Positions 54,658 through 63,472 of a DNA stretch of 64,000 bases are shown here, one piece after another. Within the stretch, counting starts at the first letter, position 1. Each line of letters starts with the position of its first letter. The translations under genes were made by a program, and so were the position numbers. The notes beneath the pieces were generated by a model, which was given only the letters and a program-made list of their open reading frames with translations, was not told the origin of the DNA and did no database searches. Location: NCBI GenBank assembly GCA_947446865.1, contig CANFHX010000009.1:31678-95677 (forward strand). The letters are read 5' to 3'. Source of the DNA: Flavobacteriaceae bacterium (GTDB lineage: Bacteria > Bacteroidota > Bacteroidia > Flavobacteriales > Flavobacteriaceae).

Positions 54658-55404
54658 ATGAAATATAGAATAGGACAAATAGTTCCCTCCTCCAATGTGA
54701 CGATGGAAACCGAAATACCAGCAATATTTAGAGCAAGAGAAACCATTTTGCCAGAACGTTTTACATTCCATAGCAGTAGAATGCGAATGAAGAAAGTAAC
54801 CAAAGAAGAATTGGAAGCCATGGATGCCATGAGTTTAAAGTGTGCTCAAGAACTTTCGGATGCTCATGTAGACGTTATGGGATATGCTTGTTTGGTTGCC
54901 ATTATGAGTATGGGACGCGGATATCATTGCGTATCGGAAGTGAATTTACACCAAGAAACGGTTGCGAACGATTTTCCTACTCCAATTGTAACATCGGCTG
55001 GGGCATTAATAAACGGATTGAAAGTTTTGGGTGCAAAGCAAATCTCTATCATCACTCCTTATATGCGACCATTAACCAACATGGTTGTAGATTATATAGA
55101 ACACCAAGGAATCAAAGTAAAACAAAGTATTGCATTGGAAATTCCAGATAATTTAGAAGTAGCAGCACAAAACCCTTTAAACTTATTGGAAATTTACAAA
55201 CAATTAGACTTGACCGATGTAGATGTTTTAGTGGCCTCGGCCTGCGTACAAATGCCCTCGCTAGAAGCAATCGATTTGATTCAAGCAGAATGTGGAATTC
55301 CTGTAACTTCGGCAGCAGTTTGCACGACTTATGAAATGATGAAGAAATTAGGAATTGAAGCCAAGTCGAGTATTGGCGGAGAATTGTTGAACGGAAAATA
55401 CTAA
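54658..55404 (+). CDS. Maleate cis-trans isomerase (Asp/Glu racemase superfamily)
   Basis: 248 residues. Two catalytic Cys are at the expected places: Cys78 in VMGYACLVAIM and Cys196 in VASACVQMPS, about as far apart as Cys76/Cys194 of known maleate isomerases. The start GQIVPSSNVTMETEIPA is also typical. It converts maleate to fumarate, closing the gentisate route into the TCA cycle. Last gene of the operon. No terminator is obvious directly after it. Confidence 0.88.
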   Translation: MKYRIGQIVPSSNVTMETEIPAIFRARETILPERFTFHSSRMRMKKVTKEELEAMDAMSLKCAQELSDAHVDVMGYACLVAIMSMGRGYHCVSEVNLHQETVANDFPTPIVTSAGALINGLKVLGAKQISIITPYMRPLTNMVVDYIEHQGIKVKQSIALEIPDNLEVAAQNPLNLLEIYKQLDLTDVDVLVASACVQMPSLEAIDLIQAECGIPVTSAAVCTTYEMMKKLGIEAKSSIGGELLNGKY

Positions 55405-55432
55405 ATTATAAAATAATATTGACTAATTTGAC

Positions 55433-55450
55433 TTATGACAAATGTCATAA
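55433..55450. promoter_or_regulatory. Crp/Fnr-like palindromic operator
   Basis: TTATGACA-AA-TGTCATAA is an 18-bp perfect inverted repeat about 50 bp upstream of the small membrane protein start at 55502. Its TGAC-N4-GTCA core is a pattern used by several Crp/Fnr-family regulators. Its distance to the gene fits an activator or repressor site. The regulator is not in the window. Confidence 0.55.
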
Positions 55451-55501
55451 ATAGTGCGATTTAGATTTTTTACTTTTGGTAAAACTTAAAAACCAAATCT
55501 C

Positions 55502-55639
55502 ATGAACAAATTAGTAATTCCATTATACTCCTGGAACAACGGAGCATTTATTATGATAGGCGTTTTTGCATTAGTTATTATAGGATTAGTTGGCGCCATT
55601 TTCCTCATGATGGGAAGTAGTAAAAACAAAAAAGACTAA
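55502..55639 (+). CDS. 45-residue single-helix membrane peptide
   Basis: The frame reads MNKLVIPLYSWNNGAFIMIG, then a hydrophobic helix rich in V, I, L and A (about residues 16-38) and a basic tail GSSKNKKD. It starts after a palindromic operator and ends within a strong terminator, so it is a complete monocistronic gene and not noise. Small peptides of this kind often serve as subunits of respiratory complexes; no family recognised. The start at 55502 is the only ATG giving the full helix. Confidence 0.7.
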   Translation: MNKLVIPLYSWNNGAFIMIGVFALVIIGLVGAIFLMMGSSKNKKD

Positions 55640-55659
55640 GCATTGCTTAGTCTTTTTTT
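55631..55659 (+). terminator. Terminator of the small membrane peptide gene
   Basis: Stem gactaagc / gcttagtc (55634-55652) extended by A-T pairs, loop att, followed by seven T. The stem overlaps the stop codon. Confidence 0.9.
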
Positions 55660-55677
55660 ATATTTATAAAATAGTAA

Positions 55678-57228
55678 TTATTCTTTGATTACTTTTTTAG
55701 TAATAATTCCTTTATCAGAAACTATTTTCATCATGTAAATTCCAGTTGATAAATCAGAAACAGAAATTTGAGTTTCAGAAACACCATCCAATTTTACATT
55801 TTTAACGATTCTTCCATTTAAATCTGTAATTTCAAGATTAGTTATACTTGCGTTTATGCTATTCATAACATTTATAACATCCTTAGAAGGATTTGGATAA
55901 AGTGCAAATTTTTCAGACAAAAATTGGTCTACACCAAGAACAGAAGTCATATTAAATGAATCTACTCGCATCGACTGTGCTGCAGTAGTTATTGCTGAAA
56001 AGTCAGTTAGTTTGAAATAATAAGTTCCCGCTGAAGGTGCTGTATAAACACTACCTGTTACTTGTGTATAGGTAGTTAGTTTTAAAGCTGTATTAGAAAA
56101 CAAAGAAGTTATAGCAGTTGGATTTGCATCTGGGAAAACTTCTAATTTTAAAGATCGGTTATAAGTAGTACTTTGCTCTTTGTGATAAAAGCTAACTGTA
56201 ACTTGCTCACCTGCCTGTAAATTTATTGGTCTAGAATAAATAGATCTATTTGTTGCAAGAGTTGTGCTTGAATTTGAAAACAAATACTGAGTTCCAGCTT
56301 GTGCATTTGCAGCAGTTGTTCCTGTGGACCAAGAACCACTCCAACCATCAACAGCATATCCTAAAGCATTATCAAAACCATATGCATAAGGCAAGTTATT
56401 AGCTGTAAAGAAAGAGAATGGTCCAATCCATTGACTTCCACAACTATTTCTTACAAAATATTGGTATCTAGAATTTGCTGTTAATCCTGTTACCGTAAAG
56501 GAATTAGTTGCAGATGTATAGGTTACAGCAGGTGTATGACCAACTACTCCAACAGAAACATCATAGCTTGTTACCCCTGGAATTGCTGTCCAATTAATGG
56601 TAGCGGAAGTTAATGTACTTCCAGTATCAAATAAATCTCTAGTAATACCAACACAAGAATTATTATTAACAACTGATATATTATCTAAAGATAATAAAAA
56701 CATATCGGTTGAAAAATTTTGGAATGCTATATAAACTGTTTGTCCTGCATAAGCAGATAAATCAATACTTCGTCTAGTCCAAGTTGAATTTTCTCCAGAA
56801 GATCCAGTTACACCATCTCCTTGAGTGAACAAAGGTGTAAAACTAGATACGGCATTGTTTGTTGTAGATATTAAAACTTTGTAGGAATCCAAATAAGCTG
56901 GATCGTAAGCTTTTGCATCATAATATAAAGTATTGCTTCCTGATGGTAAAGTTATCGAAGGAGAAACCAACCAATCATCTGAAGTGCCCGGAGCAGTATA
57001 CCAAGAGGTACTCATAGCTACTTTGTTATCAAAATCTTCATTTGTAGAAATCCAAGCTGCATTCACAAAACTAACGCCTGCATTAGGAGTTAATCCATCT
57101 TGATTATACAAAGTCCAACCTGCAATTCCAGGACCAATTCCGTCCCAATTTTCTTGAAAAACAATCTGACTTTTCGCTGTCTGATTAAATCCAATAGTTA
57201 ATAATAATAAAAGTAATAATTTTTTCAT
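55678..57228 (-). CDS. T9SS-secreted protein with cleaved-adhesin and Fn3 domains
   Basis: 516 residues. Signal peptide (MKKLLLLLLLTIGFNQTAKS), a cleaved-adhesin/MAM-like beta domain (about 24-190: ENWDGIGPGIAGWTLYN, SDDWLVSPSITLPSG, LSLDNISVV), an Fn3-like domain (about 205-280: ATINWTAIPGVTSYDVSVG), a second jelly-roll-like segment, and a T9SS type A C-terminal domain (about 435-516: FALYPNPSKDVINV, KKVIKE). Probably a surface adhesin or cleaved extracellular protein. Minus strand, alone. Confidence 0.85.
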   Translation of the reverse strand: MKKLLLLLLLTIGFNQTAKSQIVFQENWDGIGPGIAGWTLYNQDGLTPNAGVSFVNAAWISTNEDFDNKVAMSTSWYTAPGTSDDWLVSPSITLPSGSNTLYYDAKAYDPAYLDSYKVLISTTNNAVSSFTPLFTQGDGVTGSSGENSTWTRRSIDLSAYAGQTVYIAFQNFSTDMFLLSLDNISVVNNNSCVGITRDLFDTGSTLTSATINWTAIPGVTSYDVSVGVVGHTPAVTYTSATNSFTVTGLTANSRYQYFVRNSCGSQWIGPFSFFTANNLPYAYGFDNALGYAVDGWSGSWSTGTTAANAQAGTQYLFSNSSTTLATNRSIYSRPINLQAGEQVTVSFYHKEQSTTYNRSLKLEVFPDANPTAITSLFSNTALKLTTYTQVTGSVYTAPSAGTYYFKLTDFSAITTAAQSMRVDSFNMTSVLGVDQFLSEKFALYPNPSKDVINVMNSINASITNLEITDLNGRIVKNVKLDGVSETQISVSDLSTGIYMMKIVSDKGIITKKVIKE

Positions 57229-57413
57229 AATTATATTAAATTTTAAGTTTAGTCAGCAAATGTAGTTTTTTTCTAAAAAAATAAAAATAAAAATAAAATA
57301 AAAATTGTCATTCAGAATAAAAAAATAACTCTCTAATTATGGTAAAACAATAGAGTTAAATGTTTTTGAAATAAAATAGTTGTCAAAAAAAAATTAGATA
57401 TGAGAAATAAAAA

Positions 57414-58757
57414 CTAGTCTTCTTTCTTTACAACCTTACGCGCTACTTCAATTTTAAACTTTTTACCTTTCATTTTTTCGTCTCGTATATGGCCTAAAAA
57501 TTCTTTGACTTTTTTAGATTTTACGGCTGCAAACGAAATGAAATCTTTTACTTCAATCAAACCCAAATCACCTTTTTCTAGTTTTCCTTTTTGAGAAAAG
57601 AAACCTACAATGTCAATTTTATTCAATTTATTTTTCTTTCCTCCACTCACATAAATTGTCTGAAATTCGGGAGCTTTGGGTAAAGTAGTAGCGGTATCTA
57701 CATTTAATATTGTAGTTGTATAATCTATATAATCCATTTTTTTCTCACTTTCATGAGCCACTATATAGGCCGTTCCAGAAGCCAACATCCTTGCGGTTCG
57801 TCCGTTTCTGTGGGTGAATTCATCTTCTTTGGATGGCAAATGGTAATGAATTACGTGATTCATTTCCGGAATATCTAGTCCACGAGCGGCTAAATCGGTA
57901 GTAACTAAATAACTTACGCTTCCGTTTCTAAATTGAATCAAAGCACGCTCGCGTTCGTCTTGATCCATACCTCCATGATAATAAGTAGAGTAAATTCCTT
58001 TTTCGTTTAGGGTATCGCTAATGCGTTCGGCAGCGTCTCTATGGTTGCAAAAAATAATTGCCGATTGCGATTTTAACGAACAAATCAAATTGAAAAGCGA
58101 ATTTATTTTATCCTTTTCTTTGGAAACTACCATTTTCAAAGTCAAATTAGAATTGACTTCTTCAGTAGGAATAAAATCTAAAACGGTTGGATTTACAACT
58201 CGGGTATATTTTGGAATTTCAATATCGGAAGTTGCCGAAACCAAAATTCGTTTGTTCAGTTTACTTAATTTTGAAATGATAAACGACATTTGCTCATGAA
58301 AACCCAATTGTAAGGATTTATCAAATTCGTCTAAAACTAAAGTCTGAATAGCGTCCATTTTAAAAGTACCTCTTTCAATATGGTCTGCAATTCGGCCGGG
58401 AGTTCCTATTAAAACTGCTGGTGGATTGGAAAGATTTTTAATTTCGGTATCAATAGAATGCCCGCCATAGCAAACATTAACTTTATAATCGGTTCCCATT
58501 TTCTTCCAAACTTGTTCAATTTGTAATCCCAATTCGCGGGAGGGAACTAAAATTAAACATTGAACGGTGTTTATTTCGGGCTGTAACATTTCAAAAATTG
58601 GCAATAAAAAAGCCAAGGTTTTTCCGGAGCCCGTTGGGGAAAGTAGTAATATATTGGCATCATTCAAAATAGCATCTTGTGCCATTTCTTGCATTTCGTT
58701 TAGACTTTCAATTCCTAAATTTAATAGTAAATTGGTAGAGTGTGGATTATTATTCAT
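57414..58757 (-). CDS. DEAD-box RNA helicase, DbpA-like, with DEFD motif II
   Basis: 447 residues. Motifs: Q-motif region (LNEMQEMAQDAIL), motif I SPTGSGKT, motif Ia PSRELGLQI, GTPGR, motif II DEFD where most family members have DEAD, motif III SAT, and C-terminal GRTAR. The last 70 residues (KKNKLNKIDIVGFFSQKG) resemble a DbpA-type RNA-binding domain, which acts on 23S rRNA in the large-subunit assembly. The A-to-F change in motif II is unusual but the flanking acids are kept. Confidence 0.85.
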   Translation of the reverse strand: MNNNPHSTNLLLNLGIESLNEMQEMAQDAILNDANILLLSPTGSGKTLAFLLPIFEMLQPEINTVQCLILVPSRELGLQIEQVWKKMGTDYKVNVCYGGHSIDTEIKNLSNPPAVLIGTPGRIADHIERGTFKMDAIQTLVLDEFDKSLQLGFHEQMSFIISKLSKLNKRILVSATSDIEIPKYTRVVNPTVLDFIPTEEVNSNLTLKMVVSKEKDKINSLFNLICSLKSQSAIIFCNHRDAAERISDTLNEKGIYSTYYHGGMDQDERERALIQFRNGSVSYLVTTDLAARGLDIPEMNHVIHYHLPSKEDEFTHRNGRTARMLASGTAYIVAHESEKKMDYIDYTTTILNVDTATTLPKAPEFQTIYVSGGKKNKLNKIDIVGFFSQKGKLEKGDLGLIEVKDFISFAAVKSKKVKEFLGHIRDEKMKGKKFKIEVARKVVKKED

Positions 58758-58842
58758 TTGGCAAAGATAAAGCCAATTAGGAATTAATAATTACGAATTA
58801 GGATTTTTTAAAATTAAATTATGAAGTAGATCTAAATAAAGA

Positions 58843-58880
58843 GGAGATTTAAAGTTTATAAATATAAACTTTAAATCTCC
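58843..58880 (-). terminator. Perfect 18-bp hairpin after the coiled-coil gene
   Basis: ggagatttaaagtttata / tataaactttaaatctcc with a 2-nt loop, 36 bp after the stop of the gene ending at 58916. On minus it is followed by TCTTTATTTAG, a weak U tract. Likely terminator. Confidence 0.7.
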
Positions 58881-58915
58881 TAAGTTTTTTCCAAATGATT
58901 AATAGATGTAATATA

Positions 58916-59800
58916 CTATCTTAACGTAAAACTGGATTTAGAAACCAATTCGTTTTTGTCAAATACATTCACAAAATAACTACCGCTTGCAAAATCTTTA
59001 CCATGTAAATCTTGTGAAACATTAACCGTTTTATTTTCATATTTAACAACAGAAGTAAAACTATACGTTAACGATTTTTCACCAAAATTAGTTGTTATCT
59101 TATCTCCAAGAACATTGCCTTTGCTGTCAATAACCTGAACATAATAAGTTTTATCACCCGATTTAGCAATGCTATTTTCGGCAATAGTAAAACTAATTTT
59201 AAGTACATCTACCCTACTCGCTTTATCCGTTTCAATTTGTTTACCAGAACTTCTTTGTTTATAGGTAGCAGTTTTCAAATTTAATACAGAAAGTTTAGAC
59301 CCTTTCTCTACAGTTTTAGAAAGCTCTTCATTTTGACCAACCAATACTTGATTATAGTTTTTAGAGTCCGATAAAACTACTTTAGTACTGTCTAAATTAG
59401 TTGTCAATACTTTGTTTTCTTTTTTCAAAACTTCAACTTGCTGCATCAAATCATTCATTTTAGTTTGAAGTGCTAAAAATTGTTGTTTGTATTTAGCCAT
59501 TGAAGTCGCATCCCCTTTAGATTTCTCTAATTTAGCCATCAATCCAACTACCTTTTCTCTTTCGGCAATTAACTCATCCGACATTGTGGTGTTTTCAGCA
59601 ATAGCCGCATCATAGGTTGACTTCAAATCTTGTAAATTTTTTAATACATTTTCTTTTTCTGTTTTAACAGAACTAACTTCCGTAGTAAGCGTTGTTGCTT
59701 CACTTTTCAATTTGAAAATATAAAAAACACTACCTACTAAAAGCAGTAAAAGCACTAATACTACAATTTTTAACGACGAATTACTTTTTTGAGTTTCCAT
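58916..59800 (-). CDS. Membrane-anchored coiled-coil protein
   Basis: 294 residues from ATG 59800; the frame is open to 60082 but that part lies in the divergent gene. One N-terminal membrane helix (about 9-29: LKIVVLVLLLLLVGSVFYIF), then a long coiled coil (about 35-165: KTEKENVLKNLQDLKSTYD, LMQQVEVLKKENKVLTTN), then a beta-rich domain (VDVLKISFTIAENS, YYVQVIDSKGNVLGDK). Periplasmic, presumably structural. Family not named; the type is widespread in flavobacteria. Confidence 0.7.
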   Translation of the reverse strand: METQKSNSSLKIVVLVLLLLLVGSVFYIFKLKSEATTLTTEVSSVKTEKENVLKNLQDLKSTYDAAIAENTTMSDELIAEREKVVGLMAKLEKSKGDATSMAKYKQQFLALQTKMNDLMQQVEVLKKENKVLTTNLDSTKVVLSDSKNYNQVLVGQNEELSKTVEKGSKLSVLNLKTATYKQRSSGKQIETDKASRVDVLKISFTIAENSIAKSGDKTYYVQVIDSKGNVLGDKITTNFGEKSLTYSFTSVVKYENKTVNVSQDLHGKDFASGSYFVNVFDKNELVSKSSFTLR

Positions 59801-59894
59801 TTTAGAGATATTTAGTTCCGCAAATTTAATAATATTTAATTGTATAACGTAAGTTTGTACAATTATATTATTTTTGAACGCAAAGATTTTTGTT

Positions 59895-60938
59895 ATGGAA
59901 AAACTTATTCGGTTTACTGTTTCCGATTTATCCAAAATTACCAACCACCGAAGTGGCGAAGTAAAATTTGGCGAAAAAATGATTACCATCCCTAAAGACC
60001 AAGATATTGCTACTTTTCTGCAAGAATCCGAATCCCAATTTGTACTTTTCGGAATACCCGAAGACATTGGCATCCGTGCCAATTATGGTCGCCCAGGAGC
60101 AAACTCTGCTTGGGAAAGTGCCATTAAAAGCATTGCCAATATACAGCACAATCGCTTTTGCAAAGGATCCCAAATTATTGTACTAGGAGCCTTAGACACT
60201 TCTCTAGAAATGAAAGCCATTGAAAATCTAGATTTCAATATTACCGAAGACCGCAAAAAAATGTGCGAATTGGTAACCATCATAGACAAAGAAGTTTCTC
60301 ATATTATAGCCACTATTGTAAAAGCTGGAAAAACCCCAATTGTTATTGGTGGTGGACATAACAACGCTTATGGCAATATAAAAGGAACCGCTCTCGGCAA
60401 AGGAAAACCGGTTAATGCCATAAACTTTGATGCCCATTCCGATTTCCGAATTCTTGAAGGACGCCACAGTGGCAACGGATTTTCCTATGCTTTCGAAGAA
60501 GGCTTCCTAAAAAAATATTTCATCTTCGGCCTGCACCACAGTTATACCTCCAAGAGTGTTTTAGACAAACTCAAAACCCTAAAAGAACGAGTTTTATACA
60601 ACACTTACGACAGTATGAAAATCAAAAAAACCAAAGACTTTTCCATGGAAATGCAATTGGCACTTGACTTCATAAAAAACGACTTCTACGGAGTAGAAAT
60701 TGACCTCGACTCCATCCCTAACATCCCATGTAGCGCTATGACTCTAAGCGGATTTTCGGTAGAAGAACTCCGCCAATTCATCTACTTCTTTGGTAAACAT
60801 TCCAATGCTGCCTACCTCCACATTTGCGAAGGCGCACCAAGTTTAGACCACGACAAAAACAACCATTTAGTAGGCAAATTAATTGGCTACCTAGTAACCG
60901 ATTTCATCAAAGCCAAAACCGAAACTACTATTGCTTAA
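59895..60938 (+). CDS. hutG: Formimidoylglutamase-like ureohydrolase
   Basis: 347 residues from ATG 59895 (the frame's TTG 21 bp upstream is rejected). Arginase/agmatinase fold with Mn-binding motifs GGGHNNAYG, NFDAHSDFR and GVEIDLDSI. Close in layout to flavobacterial formimidoylglutamase, which splits formiminoglutamate in histidine breakdown into glutamate and formamide. No other hut gene is adjacent, so agmatinase or arginase-like activity remains possible. Confidence 0.75.
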   Translation: MEKLIRFTVSDLSKITNHRSGEVKFGEKMITIPKDQDIATFLQESESQFVLFGIPEDIGIRANYGRPGANSAWESAIKSIANIQHNRFCKGSQIIVLGALDTSLEMKAIENLDFNITEDRKKMCELVTIIDKEVSHIIATIVKAGKTPIVIGGGHNNAYGNIKGTALGKGKPVNAINFDAHSDFRILEGRHSGNGFSYAFEEGFLKKYFIFGLHHSYTSKSVLDKLKTLKERVLYNTYDSMKIKKTKDFSMEMQLALDFIKNDFYGVEIDLDSIPNIPCSAMTLSGFSVEELRQFIYFFGKHSNAAYLHICEGAPSLDHDKNNHLVGKLIGYLVTDFIKAKTETTIA

Positions 60939-60975
60939 TTTTAGGAGCGAAACAGTAGGCATTTTAGTAAACGTC

Positions 60976-61082
60976 ATTCCTGCCATACGTTACAATCTGG
61001 CATTGCGAGGAAAAGTAACAATAAATTACATTATTTCATCTATCGCAATGCCAGGATTTCCACTTCTGTCAGGGCTAGCTAG
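60976..61082. repeat. Imperfect large palindrome (REP/MITE-like)
   Basis: A perfect 12-bp core inverted repeat CTGGCATTGCGA (60997-61008) / TCGCAATGCCAG (61043-61054) flanked by further partial complementarity (CCTGCCATACG on the left, CTTCTGTCAGG on the right). Higher G+C than the surroundings. It lies between convergent-free genes at 60938 and 61180. Confidence 0.6.
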
Positions 61083-61179
61083 CATTGGTCTTTTGTGAAA
61101 TTTATTTTTCAAAAAAAATGCTTAAATAAATATAACCTATCTTTGTAGCTCCTTGAAACAGTTCAAGACGAATATAATT

Positions 61180-62430
61180 ATGACATTCAACGATTTAAAC
61201 TTATTAAAAAACATACAACAAGCTTTAGCCGAAGAAGGCTACACTACTCCTACACCAATTCAACAGCAAGCCATTCCTATCATCCTTGAAGGAACCGATT
61301 TAGTTGGCTGTGCCCAAACTGGTACCGGAAAAACTGCTGCTTTTGCTATTCCTATTATCAATTATTTACACCGCTTAGTAGGTTCTTCTGCCAAGAAAAA
61401 ACACATTAGAACTTTAGTGGTTACTCCTACTCGTGAATTGGCAATCCAAATTGACGAAAGCTTTAACACCTATGGTAAATACACCAACATTCGTTCTATG
61501 GTGATTTTTGGAGGGGTTAGTCAAGTACCACAAGTAGACCAATTAAAAAAAGGAATTGACATCCTTATCGCTACTCCAGGAAGACTTCTTGATCTTCACA
61601 AACAAGGATTTATCGATTTAGACCACCTGCATTTTTTAGTACTCGATGAGGCCGATCAAATGCTAGACATGGGCTTTATTAACGATGTAAAAAAAATTGT
61701 AAAACTTACACCAGACAATCGTCAAACGCTATTGTTCTCGGCTACAATGCCAATGGCAATTCGCGAACTTGCCGATACTTTTTTAACCAAACCAAAATAT
61801 GTTTCGGTTACTCCTGTTTCTTCCACTGCTGAAACGGTGAATCAAAAAGTATACTTTGTTGGAAAAGAAGACAAGCGAAAACTTTTGTACCACATCATCC
61901 GTAACGATAAAATTAATAATGTTTTGGTTTTTTCAAGAACCAAGCATGGTGCCGATAATGTAGTTAAAGCATTAAAAAAGAATAACGTTACTGCCGAAGC
62001 TATTCATGGCGATAAATCCCAAAACGCAAGACAACGTGTTTTAGAAGCTTTTAAAAACAAAGAAATTTCTGTGCTTGTAGCAACCGACATTGCGGCTCGT
62101 GGAATTGATATTGAAAGCCTACCCTTTGTAATCAATTTTGACATCCCTAATATCTCCGAAACTTATGTACACCGAATAGGACGAACTGGTCGTGCTGGAA
62201 ATAGCGGATTGGCAATTTCCTTTTGTGCAAAAGACGAACTACCCTATTGGAAAGACATTCAGAAACTTATTAAAATTGACGTAAAGGTAGAAAAAGACCA
62301 TCCCTATCCTTATACGGATGTGCCTGAAAATCCAGATGCAAAACCCGATTTAAGAAATAAGAAAAAAGAGGCTACTCCTAATTCTAGAAAATCAGAAGGA
62401 TCGAAACAAAATAAAAAACGTTGGTATTAA
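61180..62430 (+). CDS. rhlE: DEAD-box RNA helicase RhlE type
   Basis: 416 residues from ATG 61180. Motifs: TPTPIQQQAIP (Q motif), AQTGTGKT (I), PTRELAIQI (Ia), TPGRLLD (Ib), DEAD with DEADQMLDMGF (II), SATMP (III), VATDIAARGIDIE (V), HRIGRTGRAG (VI). A basic, Lys/Asn-rich tail ends KKRWY. It remodels RNA or ribosome-assembly intermediates. The stop codon lies in a terminator hairpin. Confidence 0.9.
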   Translation: MTFNDLNLLKNIQQALAEEGYTTPTPIQQQAIPIILEGTDLVGCAQTGTGKTAAFAIPIINYLHRLVGSSAKKKHIRTLVVTPTRELAIQIDESFNTYGKYTNIRSMVIFGGVSQVPQVDQLKKGIDILIATPGRLLDLHKQGFIDLDHLHFLVLDEADQMLDMGFINDVKKIVKLTPDNRQTLLFSATMPMAIRELADTFLTKPKYVSVTPVSSTAETVNQKVYFVGKEDKRKLLYHIIRNDKINNVLVFSRTKHGADNVVKALKKNNVTAEAIHGDKSQNARQRVLEAFKNKEISVLVATDIAARGIDIESLPFVINFDIPNISETYVHRIGRTGRAGNSGLAISFCAKDELPYWKDIQKLIKIDVKVEKDHPYPYTDVPENPDAKPDLRNKKKEATPNSRKSEGSKQNKKRWY

Positions 62431-62446
62431 CCAACGTTTTTTTTTT
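62413..62446. terminator. Bidirectional terminator between convergent genes
   Basis: Stem aaaaaacgttggt / accaacgtttttt with loop atta, then T run to 62446 on plus; the A run gives a U tract on minus. It serves rhlE (stop inside) and the epimerase gene ending at 62449. Confidence 0.9.
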
Positions 62447-62448
62447 GC

Positions 62449-63351
62449 TTAAAAAAGGTCTTTTAATGCCTTCTTTGCTGTAGGAAATTGAAATTGAAAA
62501 CCTAAATCTAAGGCTCTTCTCGGAATTATATTTTTATTGTTAAACAATAGAATATGCATTTCTCCTAAAATTAGTTTCATTACCCAACGCGGAATATTAG
62601 GTAAAAACAAAGGGCGATGTAATTGAACCGCAATTGCTTTAGTTAATTCTTGATTCGATATAGGATTAGGAGCTACTGCATTAATAATTCCTTCGGTTTG
62701 GTTTTTAATAATAAAGTGATACAAATTAGCAACATCTTTAATATGTATCCAAGATTGTAGTTGTTTACCCGAACCAAAACCCGAACCTACAAACATTTTA
62801 ATTGGTCTAACCATTTCTAAAAGTGCTCCACCTTTGTTAGAAAAAACAATTCCAGTTCTTACTTTAGTGACCTTTAAGTTTAGTTCCTTAAATTGGTCTG
62901 CACTTTTTTCCCATTTAACAACTACATCCCCAAGGAAAGTTGCATCCATTGCTACAGAAGTTTCCTCGTAAACTGCAGAAGAACTATCGGGATAAATTGC
63001 AGTACCAGAAGCAGAAATAAAGTGTTGGACTTGATTTGGTTTATTTTTTAATAATTCAAATAATATATCCGCCGATTGGGTGCGACTTTCTAAAAGTTCG
63101 ACCTTATAAGACTTTGTCCATTTTTTAGCAATAGAAGCTCCGGCAAGATGCACAATTACATCTACGCCTTCCAAGCAATTTACATCAATTTGTCTTGTTT
63201 TTATATCCCAATGAAAACCAAAATAGTTATTTCTTGCATTGTTTTTAATTGGGGAAGTCGTTAAATAATGAACTATATGATTGTCTTGCAAAAGCAAATC
63301 GGTTAATTCTTGTCCTATCAATCCAGTTGCACCAGTAATTAGTATCTTCAT
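62449..63351 (-). CDS. TIGR01777 family NAD(P)-dependent epimerase (SDR39U1/YfcH type)
   Basis: 300 residues. Rossmann start MKILITGATGLIGQELTDLL, VIVHLAGASIAKKWT, HFISASGTAIYPD, KVRTGIVFSNKGGAL, and the C-terminal DUF1731 (PRWVMKLILGEMHILLF, PRRALDLGFQFQFPT). The family function is not established; extended SDRs act on nucleotide sugars or small ketones. A common single-copy gene. Confidence 0.88.
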   Translation of the reverse strand: MKILITGATGLIGQELTDLLLQDNHIVHYLTTSPIKNNARNNYFGFHWDIKTRQIDVNCLEGVDVIVHLAGASIAKKWTKSYKVELLESRTQSADILFELLKNKPNQVQHFISASGTAIYPDSSSAVYEETSVAMDATFLGDVVVKWEKSADQFKELNLKVTKVRTGIVFSNKGGALLEMVRPIKMFVGSGFGSGKQLQSWIHIKDVANLYHFIIKNQTEGIINAVAPNPISNQELTKAIAVQLHRPLFLPNIPRWVMKLILGEMHILLFNNKNIIPRRALDLGFQFQFPTAKKALKDLF

Positions 63352-63424
63352 GAGTTGCCCGTTTGATTTAATAAATTAATTTGTTTTAACCATTTAGTAA
63401 AACTTACTTCAAAGGTACCAAAAA

Positions 63425-63454
63425 AAAAGGGTTGACTATATTGTTAACCCTTTT
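63425..63454. terminator. Terminator-like hairpin in the divergent spacer
   Basis: aaaagggtt / aaccctttt with a 12-nt loop; on minus it is followed by TTTT, on plus by AGTTTT. It lies upstream of the epimerase gene, so it can only stop a minus-strand transcript entering from the right or a plus-strand one; it may be a leftover of a deleted gene. Confidence 0.55.
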
Positions 63455-63472
63455 AGTTTTATTATTAATTTG

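Noticed and set aside
58916..60082. Long frame extending the coiled-coil protein to 60082
   Set aside because: The extra part is antisense to the formimidoylglutamase gene; the ATG at 59800 precedes a proper membrane helix.
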